Counted from the first letter of the stretch, positions 9,221 to 18,545 are shown. The stretch is DNA of 64,000 nucleotides from Saliniradius amylolyticus (GCF_003143555.1 NZ_CP029347.1:806001-870000); one strand, 5' to 3'. Numbers and translations are program-made. The notes: generated by a model from the sequence alone, not told the origin.

Positions 9221-9378
9221 GGTTAACCTCTTAAGGAATAAGGTTGGGGTTTTTCCTTCACTATAATGCAGGATTGGTACTAGCGCGAAATACTATCGTT
9301 ATTTCAACCGCTTAGTTTGCCTATGAATTCCCAGCGGGGTCAGTACAATGACAGTAGTTTTTTTGCAGTGGAGCCGAT

Positions 9379-11478
9379 GTGTCCAGGCTAAGCCTTTTTT
9401 CAAGCTCACATAACATCAGGCGGCAGCGACGGGATCGTTTGGCCCGGCGTGTTATCGCGGCGGGTGGTTGGATGGTGCTGGTGACCCTGGGCCTGTTAAT
9501 CTGGCACCTTGTGTATGTGGTGTGGCCGCTGCTTTACTCCCCCTCGGTGCAGATGCAGCAGCAATGGCCGCTACCCACACAGGCGAAAGTGCTGTTGCCC
9601 GGAGCTCAGGCAAATAACCAACCTGCCTTATTACTCAATGAAGACTGCCAGCTGTCATTGGCTGACCCACAAACCTGGCACACTCAGGCGCAGTTTCCGC
9701 TGCCGTGTTCGACTCGAGTGAAAGCAAGAGAGTACCTCGGCAGCCGCTATGTGTTTGAACTCAGTGGCGAAGGGGTACTGCGTATTATGCAGTTACGTCG
9801 CCGCGGCCAGGACTGGCAAAAGCAGCAGCGTGCGTCGTTTTATGCCCCCCACCAGGACATTGGGGGAAAAGACTGGCAGGTGGCCTTATCCGAACACTGG
9901 TATGGGCTGGCAGTAAAAACGGACAAGCACTGGGCGGTGAAGTGGGTGTCGCGCCATAATCCTTTGCAGAGTCATACTCAAAACCTGCCGGTGTCTGGAA
10001 AACTGACCTTGTTGCCGTCGCAAAATTTTGCACTGGTGGCCGACGGCAATAAGCTGCACCTGTTTGGAGCGAACCAGCAGAGTTATACATTCGACAAGCC
10101 AATTGAGTTTGTGCGGACCTTTGCTGACGATAAAGCTGTCATGCTGGGACTGGAAGGCGGGGAATGGCAGAAATGGTCGTTGGTTAATGAGCAGGGGCAA
10201 TTCAGGCTGCGCCAAAGCTATGTCAAACACCAACAGCAGACGCTACTCGACTTACAGACCATACCGGGGAAAGATCTACTGATATTGCTGACCGAGCAAC
10301 GACAGCTGGTGTTGCTTCTCGGCACTACGGGAGAAATATTGCTGCGCCAGTCACTGCCCCAGAATGCGGACAAGGTGTATTCGGTGGGGGATTCGCTGCA
10401 GGTATGGGACAGTAAGACGATGCAACGTTGGCAGATTCGGGACGCCGATTCCATTGTCAGTTTTGAGAGCTTGTGGCAGCCGGTATTGTACGATGGCTAC
10501 GCCCAGGCCGATTATGTGTGGCAATCCACAACCGCCAATGATGAGATTTCGGCCAAATACAGTCTGGTCCCTTTGGTGATCGGTAGTCTTAAGGCGGCGT
10601 TGGTGGCGCTTTTAGTGGCGGTGCCACTGGCTTTGGGGGCGGCTGTTTATACCGCCTATTTTGTTCCCCAGCGGCTGCGTAACTGGTTAAAGCCGGGCAT
10701 CGAAATGCTGGAAGCTATTCCTTCCGTGGTCATTGGTTTTATCGCCGCCATCTGGTTGACGCCGGTGGTGGAAGAATACTTGTTTGGTTTGATGCTGTTT
10801 TTGTTGAGTCTGCCATTTGTGATGGTATCGGCGGCCTTAAGTCAGCGCAGTATCGCCAAGTGTTTACCTCCACGTTGGCAGACGGGCTGGGAACTGCTGC
10901 TATTGATACCAGTACTGGCACTGTTGTTGTGGTTATGTTTAAGCGCGGGCAATGATTGGCAGCCTGAGGTTTGGAACCAATGGGTGGGCAACTACGCGCA
11001 GGACAGCCAATACAGTAGCAAAAATGCCATCGTGATTGCTTTGGCGTTGGGGATTGCCATTGCGCCGAGTATCTATTCGCTGGCTGAGGATGCTATCTAT
11101 GAAGTGCCGTCTCATCTTCGCCAAGCTTCTCTCGCCCTTGGCGCCACACGCATTCAGACACTGAGTCGGGTGGTGTTGGTCACCGCCTATCCCGGTATAT
11201 TCTCGGCGGTGATGTTGGGCTTATCGCGCGCTTTTGGTGAAACAATGATTCTACTGATGGTCACCGGTAATACGCCGGTGCCGGACTGGGACTTGTTTAG
11301 CGGCATCCGCACTCTGACCGCCAATATCGCCATTGAGCTTCCCGAGTCTAAGGTTGGCAGTATTCATTATCGCATTTTGTTCTTTACCGCCTTGCTGTTG
11401 TTTGGCTTTACCTTTTTGGTCAATACACTGGCTGAGTTAATTCGCCGCCATCTGCGGCGGCGTTATCAGAGGGTCTGA
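9379..11478 (+). CDS. pstC: Phosphate ABC transporter permease PstC, long form
   Basis: Inner-membrane permease subunit of the high-affinity phosphate importer. At 699 residues it is more than twice the size of E. coli PstC. One N-terminal transmembrane helix (about residues 24-46) is followed by a large soluble region (about 50-390) that looks like beta-rich, propeller-like blades. The permease domain (about 394-699) contains the cytoplasmic coupling loop LALGATRIQT and the RAFGETM segment. GTG start with GGAG upstream. pstA follows after 2 bp. The extra domain is inferred to be periplasmic from the single preceding helix; its role is unknown. No pstS is adjacent. Confidence 0.9.
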   Translation: MSRLSLFSSSHNIRRQRRDRLARRVIAAGGWMVLVTLGLLIWHLVYVVWPLLYSPSVQMQQQWPLPTQAKVLLPGAQANNQPALLLNEDCQLSLADPQTWHTQAQFPLPCSTRVKAREYLGSRYVFELSGEGVLRIMQLRRRGQDWQKQQRASFYAPHQDIGGKDWQVALSEHWYGLAVKTDKHWAVKWVSRHNPLQSHTQNLPVSGKLTLLPSQNFALVADGNKLHLFGANQQSYTFDKPIEFVRTFADDKAVMLGLEGGEWQKWSLVNEQGQFRLRQSYVKHQQQTLLDLQTIPGKDLLILLTEQRQLVLLLGTTGEILLRQSLPQNADKVYSVGDSLQVWDSKTMQRWQIRDADSIVSFESLWQPVLYDGYAQADYVWQSTTANDEISAKYSLVPLVIGSLKAALVALLVAVPLALGAAVYTAYFVPQRLRNWLKPGIEMLEAIPSVVIGFIAAIWLTPVVEEYLFGLMLFLLSLPFVMVSAALSQRSIAKCLPPRWQTGWELLLLIPVLALLLWLCLSAGNDWQPEVWNQWVGNYAQDSQYSSKNAIVIALALGIAIAPSIYSLAEDAIYEVPSHLRQASLALGATRIQTLSRVVLVTAYPGIFSAVMLGLSRAFGETMILLMVTGNTPVPDWDLFSGIRTLTANIAIELPESKVGSIHYRILFFTALLLFGFTFLVNTLAELIRRHLRRRYQRV

Positions 11479-11480
11479 GC

Positions 11481-13037
11481 ATGGGAATCCTGAACCGCCA
11501 GAAAAACGATTTACCCCTGATGCTCAGCGGCGTGCCGGCGGCGTTATTGCTGATGGTGATTTTATTGATTGCCGGGGTCATACTGGCCTATGGAGTCTCC
11601 TATTTCTGGCCCCAGCCTTTGTATGAAGTGCGTTATGAACAAGGTGGTACTACTCAGTCTGTATTTGCCAAGGTGCAATCCCGTGACTATCGCAGTTCAG
11701 AGGAGCACAGTCACTGGGTCATGAGTGGTGCCTTGCTGGAGCAGTTTGGTGCCCAGCAGTATATTGTCGAGAGCCGCCGTATTATTGATGCGCGAAGACC
11801 ACCGGAACTGACCGATATTTTGCTACGTAACGGCAATCGTCTATACGCTAAGCTACTGGCGGGCTATCAGGGGCCGCAGCGCCTGTCAGTGGAGCAGTTA
11901 CCGGAATTACTAAACAAAGTGTCGGCCCGGGTCCGTCAGGTCGAGGATTTAAAGCAAGACCAGCTGGGACCCATTCACCAGCAGCTCGCTCAGATGGAGC
12001 GTCGTGGCGTGGCCCAAGAGGCCCCCGCCCGGCAGAAACTTGCTCAACGTTTTGCCGAGCTTCAGGAGCAGATTCAACGCAAGGAGCGGGCGCTGGCTGA
12101 GTTCCGATTAAGTCTGATGGGGGCCGATGGCAGAGAGTTTAGTCTGCCGCTGGCTTCAGTGGATGATTACTGGCTGCTTAACCGCCTGGATGTACTGGAT
12201 AAGTTTCAGGTCTTTCTGACCCGGCTTTGGCACTTTGTCAGCGAGGGACCGAAGAGCTCAAACGATACCGGAGGCGTCTTCCCGGCCTTGTTCGGTACGG
12301 TGGTCATGGTTTTATTGATGACCGTGCTGGTAACGCCACTGGGCGTGATTGCGGCGCTCTATTTGAGTGAGTATGCGCCAGATAACGGACTGACCTCGCT
12401 GATCCGCATCGGCGTTAATAATCTGGCGGGCGTACCTTCTATCGTTTATGGTGTGTTTGGCTTGGGCTTCTGGGTGTACATCGTGGGCGGTCAGATCGAC
12501 GAGTGGCTGTTCAGTGACCACCTGCCCGCGCCGACCTTCGGTGCGCCGGGATTATTCTGGGCCTCGCTGACCATGGCCATGCTGACCTTACCCGTAGTGA
12601 TTGTTGCCACTGAAGAAGGCCTGCGCCGGGTGCCCAAGTCGCTTCGCCACGGTAGCTTTGCGCTCGGGGCTACCAAGTTTGAAACTATCTGGAATACGGT
12701 GCTGCCGATGGCAAGCCCTGGCATTATGACCGGCATGATTCTGGCGATTGCCCGTGGGGCCGGTGAGGTGGCACCGTTGTTACTGGTGGGTGCTGTTAAG
12801 TTTGCGCCGAGTTTGCCGGTAGACGGAGAATTTCCCTATCTGCATCTGGACCGACAGTTTATGCATCTTGGAGTATTGATTTACGATGGTGCTTTTCACA
12901 GCAATCATTTTGCCCAAAGCGGCTCGATGATGTTTGCGACCTGTTTGCTTTTGCTGTTGATCGTGGTGGTATTAAATGTGGCGGCAATTCTGGTACGGGC
13001 GCGACTGAGGGCGCGTTATCAGGCGTTGATAAGGTAA
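11481..13037 (+). CDS. pstA: Phosphate ABC transporter permease PstA, long form
   Basis: Second permease subunit of the phosphate importer, 518 residues against roughly 300 in E. coli. A transmembrane helix near residues 15-40 is followed by an insert containing a likely coiled coil (about 147-213, rich in Gln, Glu, Arg and Leu). The permease domain (about 259-518) has the coupling loop [10 protein letters not shown] and [14 protein letters not shown]. It starts 2 bp after the pstC stop, and pstB follows after 4 bp. Both permeases are enlarged in the same way, which suggests their soluble inserts act together, for example with a substrate-binding protein or sensor. That is inference. Confidence 0.9.
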   Translation: MGILNRQKNDLPLMLSGVPAALLLMVILLIAGVILAYGVSYFWPQPLYEVRYEQGGTTQSVFAKVQSRDYRSSEEHSHWVMSGALLEQFGAQQYIVESRRIIDARRPPELTDILLRNGNRLYAKLLAGYQGPQRLSVEQLPELLNKVSARVRQVEDLKQDQLGPIHQQLAQMERRGVAQEAPARQKLAQRFAELQEQIQRKERALAEFRLSLMGADGREFSLPLASVDDYWLLNRLDVLDKFQVFLTRLWHFVSEGPKSSNDTGGVFPALFGTVVMVLLMTVLVTPLGVIAALYLSEYAPDNGLTSLIRIGVNNLAGVPSIVYGVFGLGFWVYIVGGQIDEWLFSDHLPAPTFGAPGLFWASLTMAMLTLPVVIVATEEGLRRVPKSLRHGSFALGATKFETIWNTVLPMASPGIMTGMILAIARGAGEVAPLLLVGAVKFAPSLPVDGEFPYLHLDRQFMHLGVLIYDGAFHSNHFAQSGSMMFATCLLLLLIVVVLNVAAILVRARLRARYQALIR

Positions 13038-13041
13038 GTGG

Positions 13042-13872
13042 ATGGATAATAGCAAACCCTTGTTTGATTATTTTTCTCTGGTTCAACCGGAGGTGGATCT
13101 TGAAGCTTTGTCACCGGAGCAGATCTCCGTGGAGGTCAAGGAGCTTAGCCTCTATTTTGACAATAACCAGGTGTTGGAGCGTATTGGCATGAGTGTGCCG
13201 AAACATCAGGTTACTTCCCTGATCGGACCCAGTGGTTCAGGCAAGTCCACATTGCTTAGCTGTTTTAATCGCCTCAATGACCTGGAGCCCGGCTGTAAAG
13301 TTGAGGGTGAAGTGATCATTGATGGAAGAAATATCTATGACCGGCGTGAGGATGTTGCGCGCCTCAGACGCCAGGTGGGCATGGTCTTTCAAAAGCCCAA
13401 CCCGTTTCCAATGTCGGTGTATGAAAATCTGGTTTATGGTCTGAAAATTCGGGGAATCAAAGATCGACGTCAGCTGGATAACGCGGCCGAGAAGGCCCTG
13501 AAGGATGTGGCTTTATGGGATGAGGTGAAAGACCGTTTATTCGACTCTGCACTGACCTTGTCTGGCGGCCAGCAGCAGAGACTGGTGATTGCCCGGGCCA
13601 TTGCGCTGGAGCCAGAGATTCTGTTACTGGACGAGCCAACCTCGGCGCTGGACCCGATTTCCACGCTGACCATCGAAGAGCTGATCAACCAACTAAAATC
13701 GAAGTTTACCGTTCTGATTGTGACCCACAATATGCAACAAGCGGCAAGGGTGTCAGACTTCACCGCCTTCTTGCACGAGGGGCGTCTGGTGGAGTACTCC
13801 GATACCAACCGTTTGTTCACCCGGCCCAGACAGGAACAAACCGAAGAATACATTACAGGGCGTTACGGCTGA
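13042..13872 (+). CDS. pstB: Phosphate ABC transporter ATP-binding protein
   Basis: Cytoplasmic ATPase that powers phosphate import and takes part in PhoR signalling. The 276 residues include Walker [10 protein letters not shown] (about 63-71), signature LSGGQQQR and Walker [13 protein letters not shown], with the PstB-specific [12 protein letters not shown] after the Q-loop. The N-terminus has about 20 residues more than E. coli PstB. The stop overlaps the phoU start (TGATG). Confidence 0.97.
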   Translation: MDNSKPLFDYFSLVQPEVDLEALSPEQISVEVKELSLYFDNNQVLERIGMSVPKHQVTSLIGPSGSGKSTLLSCFNRLNDLEPGCKVEGEVIIDGRNIYDRREDVARLRRQVGMVFQKPNPFPMSVYENLVYGLKIRGIKDRRQLDNAAEKALKDVALWDEVKDRLFDSALTLSGGQQQRLVIARAIALEPEILLLDEPTSALDPISTLTIEELINQLKSKFTVLIVTHNMQQAARVSDFTAFLHEGRLVEYSDTNRLFTRPRQEQTEEYITGRYG

Positions 13873-14588
13873 TGGATAACATTAAACTCAACACCCACAT
13901 ATCAGGCCGCTTTAACCAGGAGCTGGAGAACCTGCGTAACGCCGTGCTGACTATGGGCGGGGTCGTGGAGCAGCAGCTGTGTGATGCGGTGGTTGCCCTT
14001 CGGGATAATAACGCCGGGCTGGCAGAAAAAGTGGTGGTGAACGATCAGACCGTCAACGCCATGGAAGTGCAGATTGACGAAGAGTGCTTGCGTATCATCG
14101 CCAAGCGCCATCCGGCCGCCAGCGATTTACGCCTGGTAATGACCATTAACAAAGTGACCGCCGATATCGAGCGCATTGGCGATGATGTGGAGAGGATTGC
14201 GGGGTTGATCGTTAAGCGAACCTTGCCGGTGTCGGCCGATATCAAAAATGGCATGGTGGCGACCGGCAATCAGGTGATGGAGTTGTTTCGTCAAACTTTG
14301 AATGCCTTTGCCCGTATGGATGCGGAGGCAGCACTTGAGATTCATATGCAGGATCAGGACATCGATGAGCGCTACAAGCAACTGTTGATGCAGGCCGTTA
14401 CCGAGATGCAACAGGAACGGGAGTCGATGCATCAGTGGCTGGAGATCCTGTGGGCCATGCGCTCTCTGGAGCGAGTCGGGGATAGATGTAAGAATATCTG
14501 TGAGTATGTGATTTACTTAGTGCAAGGTAAGGATATTCGCCATGCTTCACGTCATGAGATTCGCGACAAGCTCAATGAGTTACGCTAG
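13872..14588 (+). CDS. phoU: Phosphate signalling protein PhoU
   Basis: A 238-residue helical protein of two three-helix PhoU repeats. Each repeat has its metal-binding motif region: DEECLRIIAKRHPAASDLR with RIGDDVERI in the first, and RSLERVGDRCKNICEYV in the second. PhoU mediates repression of the PhoR-PhoB system by the Pst transporter when phosphate is ample. The start codon overlaps the pstB stop, so production is coupled. This is the last gene of the pst unit. Confidence 0.96.
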   Translation: MDNIKLNTHISGRFNQELENLRNAVLTMGGVVEQQLCDAVVALRDNNAGLAEKVVVNDQTVNAMEVQIDEECLRIIAKRHPAASDLRLVMTINKVTADIERIGDDVERIAGLIVKRTLPVSADIKNGMVATGNQVMELFRQTLNAFARMDAEAALEIHMQDQDIDERYKQLLMQAVTEMQQERESMHQWLEILWAMRSLERVGDRCKNICEYVIYLVQGKDIRHASRHEIRDKLNELR

Positions 14589-14609
14589 GATTAGCGAAAA
14601 TTTTTCAAA

Positions 14610-14627
14610 TTGTCACAAAAGTGTCAT
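14610..14627 (+). promoter_or_regulatory. Candidate Pho box 1 upstream of DUF47-pit
   Basis: TTGTCAC-AAAA-GTGTCAT: two 7-mers 11 bp apart with an A-rich spacer, matching the PhoB direct-repeat layout and oriented toward the DUF47 gene. It starts 22 bp after the phoU stop. Confidence 0.75.
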
Positions 14628-14661
14628 ATTTAATGTTGTACCATACGCGCCGCGTTGATGG

Positions 14662-14679
14662 TTGTCACAAAACTGTCAT
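14662..14679 (+). promoter_or_regulatory. Candidate Pho box 2 upstream of DUF47-pit
   Basis: TTGTCAC-AAAA-CTGTCAT, nearly identical to box 1 and closest to consensus in this window. A partial third 7-mer (CTGAAAT) follows at the next 11-bp step. It sits 66 bp upstream of the GTG start. Confidence 0.8.
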
Positions 14680-14744
14680 GCAACTGAAATATTGCACTTT
14701 ACAGTGATAGTGTATGATTCGCTCGAAATAAAAGGGTCAGTATA

Positions 14745-15431
14745 GTGCCATTTATGTCTAACAGTTCGTTTCTTGACGTATTCGCCAAGTCGCCGCTGAA
14801 ACCACTTGAGGAGCACATAAATCTTGTGCATAAGTGCAGCCAGGGCTTGTTACCTTTCTTTGAAGCCGTCTTTAAGCAAGATTGGTCAGCCGTAGAAAAA
14901 GCTTATGAGAGCATCGCCGATCTGGAGCGCGACGCCGATGATCTGAAACGAGAGCTCAGAGCTAATCTGCCTGCCGGTATCTTTATGCCGGTTCAGCGCC
15001 ATGATGTGCTGGATTTGCTCAGTCAGCAGGACAAGATCGCCAACCGCTCCCGCGACATCGCCGGACGGGTGTTTGGCCGTGAATTGCCGATTCCGGCTGA
15101 GATCAAAGAAACCTTCCTTACCTATTTAAATCGTTGCCTTGACGCGACACGCCAGGCCAAGGTCGTGACCAATGAACTCGATGAGTTGTTGGAAGCGGGT
15201 TTCCGCGGTCGTGAGGTTAAGCTGGTGGAAGAGATGATCGCCGAGCTAGACCAGATCGAAGACGATACCGATAAGATGCAGATTAAGCTGCGTCGTGACT
15301 TAAGAGCCCTTGAGGCCAATTTAAATCCCATCGACGTGATGTTCCTTTACAGCGTCATCGAATGGATCGGCGATCTTGCCGATATCTCCGAGCGAGTCGG
15401 TTCCCGACTGGAATTAATGCTGGCAAGTTAA
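14745..15431 (+). CDS. DUF47 (TIGR00153) PhoU-like accessory protein of Pit
   Basis: A 228-residue all-helical protein related to PhoU. The FAKSPLKPLEEH start, LPAGIFMPVQRHDVLDLL and RVGSRLELML end match the TIGR00153 family that sits next to Pit transporters. The family is thought to modulate Pit activity. A GTG at 14745 has AAGGG eight bases upstream, and an ATG at 14754 is possible but worse placed. pit follows after 12 bp in an apparent two-gene operon. The tandem Pho boxes in front imply induction by phosphate starvation. Confidence 0.9.
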   Translation: MPFMSNSSFLDVFAKSPLKPLEEHINLVHKCSQGLLPFFEAVFKQDWSAVEKAYESIADLERDADDLKRELRANLPAGIFMPVQRHDVLDLLSQQDKIANRSRDIAGRVFGRELPIPAEIKETFLTYLNRCLDATRQAKVVTNELDELLEAGFRGREVKLVEEMIAELDQIEDDTDKMQIKLRRDLRALEANLNPIDVMFLYSVIEWIGDLADISERVGSRLELMLAS

Positions 15432-15443
15432 GGGCACAGTTTT

Positions 15444-16712
15444 ATGGATATTATCAGTACGTACGGCTTTATGCTGGTCGCGACGGCGGCCGTGGTTGGT
15501 TTTTTGATGGCCTGGGGGATTGGCGCCAATGACGTGGCCAATGCCATGGGTACCTCTGTGGGGTCAAAAGCCTTAACCATCAAACAGGCGATCCTGATCG
15601 CCATGGTCTTTGAATTTGCCGGGGCCTACCTGGCCGGCGGCGAGGTCACCTCCACCATCAGAAAAGGCATTATCGACAGTGCCTTTTTTGTTGACCAACC
15701 GGAATTGCTGGTGTTCGGCATGATCTCTGCCTTGTTGGCAGCCGGTATCTGGCTGGTTATCGCCTCCTGGTTGGGCTGGCCTGTGTCCACCACCCACTCT
15801 ATTATCGGTGCTATTGTTGGTTTTGCTGCCGTTGGCGTCAGCACTGAGGCGGTAGAGTGGGGCAAGGTGATCGGCGTTGTCGGTAGCTGGGTCATCACTC
15901 CGGCCATCTCGGGCTTTATTGCCTATCTCATCTTTATGAGTGCACAGAAGCTGATCTTTAATACCGACAATCCGCTGCAGAATGCCAAACGCTATGTGCC
16001 ACTTTATATGGCCTTTGCCGGCTTTGTAATGTCGCTGGTTACCATTAAGAAGGGCCTTAAGCACGTCGGTATGGAAATGGGCACCGCCGAAGGTTACGCC
16101 TGGGCTGTCGGTATCTCAGTATTAGTAGCACTGGTGGGTAGCTACTTTATCCGCGGTTTGAAGACCGACGCTAAGGCCGACAAGAAGATGCATTACGCCA
16201 GTGTCGAGCGGGTATTTGCGGTACTGATGATTGTTACCGCCTGCTGTATGGCTTTTGCCCATGGCTCGAACGACGTGGCCAACGCCATTGGTCCTTTGGC
16301 TGCCGTGGTATCGGTAGTGCATAACAACGGTGAGATTGCTGCCAAAGCGCAACTCGCCTGGTGGATACTGCCTCTGGGTGGTATCGGCATCGTAGCGGGT
16401 CTGGCTATCTTTGGTCATCGCGTGATTAAGACCATTGGTAAGGGCATTACCCATTTGACTCCCAGTCGTGGTTTTGCCGCCGAACTGGCTGCAGCCACAA
16501 CCGTAGTGGTCGCTTCAGGTACCGGTTTGCCAATCTCCACCACACAAACCCTGGTGGGGGCGGTGTTAGGTGTTGGTATGGCGCGCGGTATCGCTGCTTT
16601 GAACCTAAGCGTGGTGCGTAACATTGTGGTTTCGTGGGTAGTCACTCTGCCTGTGGGAGCGGTGTTGTCCATCATGTTCTTCTTTATGCTTAAGGGGATC
16701 TTTATCGCCTAA
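15444..16712 (+). CDS. pit: Inorganic phosphate transporter, Pit family
   Basis: A 422-residue inner-membrane transporter that moves metal-phosphate complexes with protons or sodium. It has the two inverted signature motifs, GANDVANAMGTSVGSKALT near the N-terminus and GSNDVANAIGPLAAV in the second half, within about ten hydrophobic segments. The intervening loop is moderately long and polar. It is co-oriented with the DUF47 gene and ends in a strong terminator. E. coli pitA is not a Pho target, so the upstream Pho boxes mark a different logic. Confidence 0.95.
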   Translation: MDIISTYGFMLVATAAVVGFLMAWGIGANDVANAMGTSVGSKALTIKQAILIAMVFEFAGAYLAGGEVTSTIRKGIIDSAFFVDQPELLVFGMISALLAAGIWLVIASWLGWPVSTTHSIIGAIVGFAAVGVSTEAVEWGKVIGVVGSWVITPAISGFIAYLIFMSAQKLIFNTDNPLQNAKRYVPLYMAFAGFVMSLVTIKKGLKHVGMEMGTAEGYAWAVGISVLVALVGSYFIRGLKTDAKADKKMHYASVERVFAVLMIVTACCMAFAHGSNDVANAIGPLAAVVSVVHNNGEIAAKAQLAWWILPLGGIGIVAGLAIFGHRVIKTIGKGITHLTPSRGFAAELAAATTVVVASGTGLPISTTQTLVGAVLGVGMARGIAALNLSVVRNIVVSWVVTLPVGAVLSIMFFFMLKGIFIA

Positions 16713-16733
16713 GCTGATAAAGCATCTGGAAAC

Positions 16734-16762
16734 AAAAAAGCCCGGCACCGCCGGGCTTTTTT
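16734..16762. terminator. Intrinsic terminator after pit
   Basis: GCCCGGC/GCCGGGC stem with a 3-nt loop, A-run before and T-run after, so it can act in both directions. It is 21 bp after the pit stop. Confidence 0.92.
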
Positions 16763-16845
16763 ATGTGTGTCGTGGACTTACGGGAGAGGGTCCAATATAT
16801 TCGTAAAAATCGATTAAGAAATAGATAATAGTCGGGAATGTGAAT

Positions 16846-17751
16846 ATGAAGTGGCCGAACCTCAAGCATCTGTATTATCTGGTGGTGTTGCACGAAGAGC
16901 AGCACTTTAACCGGGCGGCCAAACGTTGCTTTGTCAGTCAGTCCACGTTAAGTACTGCCATTCAGAACTTAGAAGAGCACTTTGGTTGCCAGATGCTGGA
17001 GCGGGACCATAAGACCTTTATATTTACCCCATTTGGTCATGAGGTGGTTCAGCGAAGTCGGGCCTTATTAAATCAAGCCAGCGATCTGTTGGATTTTGTT
17101 CATAGCGCCGGGGACTGGCAGGCCGGCAAACTCAGGTTAGGGGTGATTCCCACGATTGCCCCCTTTATGCTCGAACCTCTGATAAATGAAGTGCAGGATA
17201 AGTTGCCCAAGCTGAACCTGCAGATTCAGGAGGACACCACCAGTCACCTGCTGCAGCAACTCAATAACGGCGAATTGGATCTGTTGGTTCTGGCCCTGCC
17301 TATGGAGACGCCCGGGTGCAAACAGTTGGTAATCGGTCACGATCCATTCCATTTGGTGGCACACCCGGAAATGTTAGAGCAACTGCCGAGTCCTCTCGAT
17401 TACTCCCAGTTGCCGGAAAACAGCGTATTTTTATTGCAGCAGGAGCACTGTATGACAGGCCACGCGGTAAGTGCCTGTGGGCTCAGACACAGTGAGCAGG
17501 TCAGTGCCCTGGCGGCCAGCAGCTTGTTTACGTTGGTACAACTGGCGAACAGTAAGCTGGGGCTGACCTTCCTGCCCGAACTGGCCCTGAAAAGCGACGT
17601 GTTGGCGCATACCCAGTTGGTCTCCTTCCCGGCAGAAGACCGGGCTTTTCGGGAGATTGGCCTGGTCTGGCGCAGTGGTACCACAAGAATGCGTTTATTC
17701 CGACGTCTGGCCGAAGTCATTGCACCGTTGATGCCCAAGCCAAAACTTTGA
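16846..17751 (+). CDS. oxyR: Hydrogen peroxide-responsive regulator OxyR
   Basis: A LysR-type regulator that activates peroxide-defence genes when oxidised. The 301 residues have an N-terminal winged helix (about 1-65) and a periplasmic-binding-like sensor domain. Two cysteines nine residues apart, Cys202 and Cys211 in EHCMTGHAVSAC, match the redox pair Cys199/Cys208 of E. coli OxyR. The ATG at 16846 has GGGAA upstream; a GTG two codons earlier is an alternative. It is flanked by the pit terminator and an independent promoter for the next gene, so it is monocistronic. Typical OxyR partners such as a catalase gene are not in the window. Confidence 0.9.
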   Translation: MKWPNLKHLYYLVVLHEEQHFNRAAKRCFVSQSTLSTAIQNLEEHFGCQMLERDHKTFIFTPFGHEVVQRSRALLNQASDLLDFVHSAGDWQAGKLRLGVIPTIAPFMLEPLINEVQDKLPKLNLQIQEDTTSHLLQQLNNGELDLLVLALPMETPGCKQLVIGHDPFHLVAHPEMLEQLPSPLDYSQLPENSVFLLQQEHCMTGHAVSACGLRHSEQVSALAASSLFTLVQLANSKLGLTFLPELALKSDVLAHTQLVSFPAEDRAFREIGLVWRSGTTRMRLFRRLAEVIAPLMPKPKL

Positions 17752-17782
17752 GTCCCAGAACACTTTGTGTTGCGGATAATAC

Positions 17783-17810
17783 TTGCATTTATACGTAAAG
17801 CCCCTATTAT
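17783..17810 (+). promoter_or_regulatory. Sigma-70-like promoter of the DUF2490 gene
   Basis: TTGCAT (17783-17788), a 16-bp spacer and TATTAT (17805-17810). A start site near 17817 would precede the reverse Pho array and the coding start. Confidence 0.55.
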
Positions 17811-17825
17811 GCGCAGCCATGAAAT

Positions 17826-17854
17826 ATGACAGTTTTATGGCATTTTTATGACAT
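17826..17854 (-). promoter_or_regulatory. Triple Pho half-site array, reverse orientation, over the DUF2490 start
   Basis: On the minus strand ATGTCAT, ATGCCAT and CTGTCAT are separated by AAAA spacers in strict 11-bp register. The array lies downstream of the predicted promoter, and its last site contains the start codon of the next gene. Bound PhoB would block transcription rather than activate it, or activate leftward transcription. Confidence 0.65.
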
Positions 17855-18459
17855 CGTTACGTATAACTATTTTGAGTTTGGTGCTGGTCAGCAGTTTAAG
17901 CTTTGCTGACACCGAGCAATGGTGGAATGAATTCAGCGCCAAGACGGCGTATCAGGATTACAGCTTAAACTTCGCCAGTGAGCAGAAGACCGATTTAACC
18001 GGTGATGGCCTGTTTATGTTGAACGGTAAGTTCAGCGTGTCTCGCTCCGTGGCTGAAGGTTTGGATCTTGGTGTGGAGTTTCGCCACGAGTCGAAAGGGG
18101 CTGAGGGTGACTTTAGTAGTGAAGAGTGGCGAGTAGCGCCTTTTGCCAAGAAGAAGCTGTCCATAAATGGCGTTAAGACGGCTTGGCGTCTGAAGCTGGA
18201 AAACCGCTGGAAGAATGACGACTACGGCTTGCGTGCTCGTTTAAGAGGTAAAGTGTCCGAGGTATACGGCGACTACAAAGCCTACGCCAGTTATGAGTAC
18301 TTCTATAAACTGAGCGACGGAGAAAAAGACAAAAACCGTGTTGCTATAGGCGCCGAGCGGCAGCTGACTCAAGACTGGAAAGGCGACCTTTACCTGTTGC
18401 GCGAGTCTGGTTCCAGTGTGGCTTGGGTGATCGGTACCAAGTTTAAATACAAATTTTAA
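17848..18459 (+). CDS. DUF2490-like outer-membrane beta-barrel candidate
   Basis: A 203-residue protein with a signal peptide (about residues 1-20, cleavage after SFA) and alternating hydrophobic/charged strands. The pattern WRLKLENRW, YGLRARLRGK and a C-terminal FKYKF with terminal Phe suggests an outer-membrane barrel. It resembles DUF2490; function is not known. The start lies inside a reverse Pho half-site array. A ten-codon reading frame at 17819-17851 overlaps it as ATGA and could be a leader. It ends in a strong terminator. Confidence 0.65.
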   Translation: MTSLRITILSLVLVSSLSFADTEQWWNEFSAKTAYQDYSLNFASEQKTDLTGDGLFMLNGKFSVSRSVAEGLDLGVEFRHESKGAEGDFSSEEWRVAPFAKKKLSINGVKTAWRLKLENRWKNDDYGLRARLRGKVSEVYGDYKAYASYEYFYKLSDGEKDKNRVAIGAERQLTQDWKGDLYLLRESGSSVAWVIGTKFKYKF

Positions 18460-18480
18460 TCAGGCCTGACAGGCTAGAAT

Positions 18481-18512
18481 AAAAAAACCGCCCTTAGCCC
18501 GGCGGTTTTTTT
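18481..18512. terminator. Intrinsic terminator after DUF2490 gene
   Basis: AAACCGCC/GGCGGTTT stem with an 8-nt loop, an A-run before and a T-run after, 21 bp after the stop. Confidence 0.88.
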
Positions 18513-18545
18513 ATGTTTGTTTGTCAGTGAGAAGGTGGTTTGCCG

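Noticed and set aside
9340-9360. Pho-box-like CTGTCAT on the minus strand before pstC
   Set aside because: Only one good half-site; the next 7-mer (CTGACCC) is poor, and orientation faces away from pstC.
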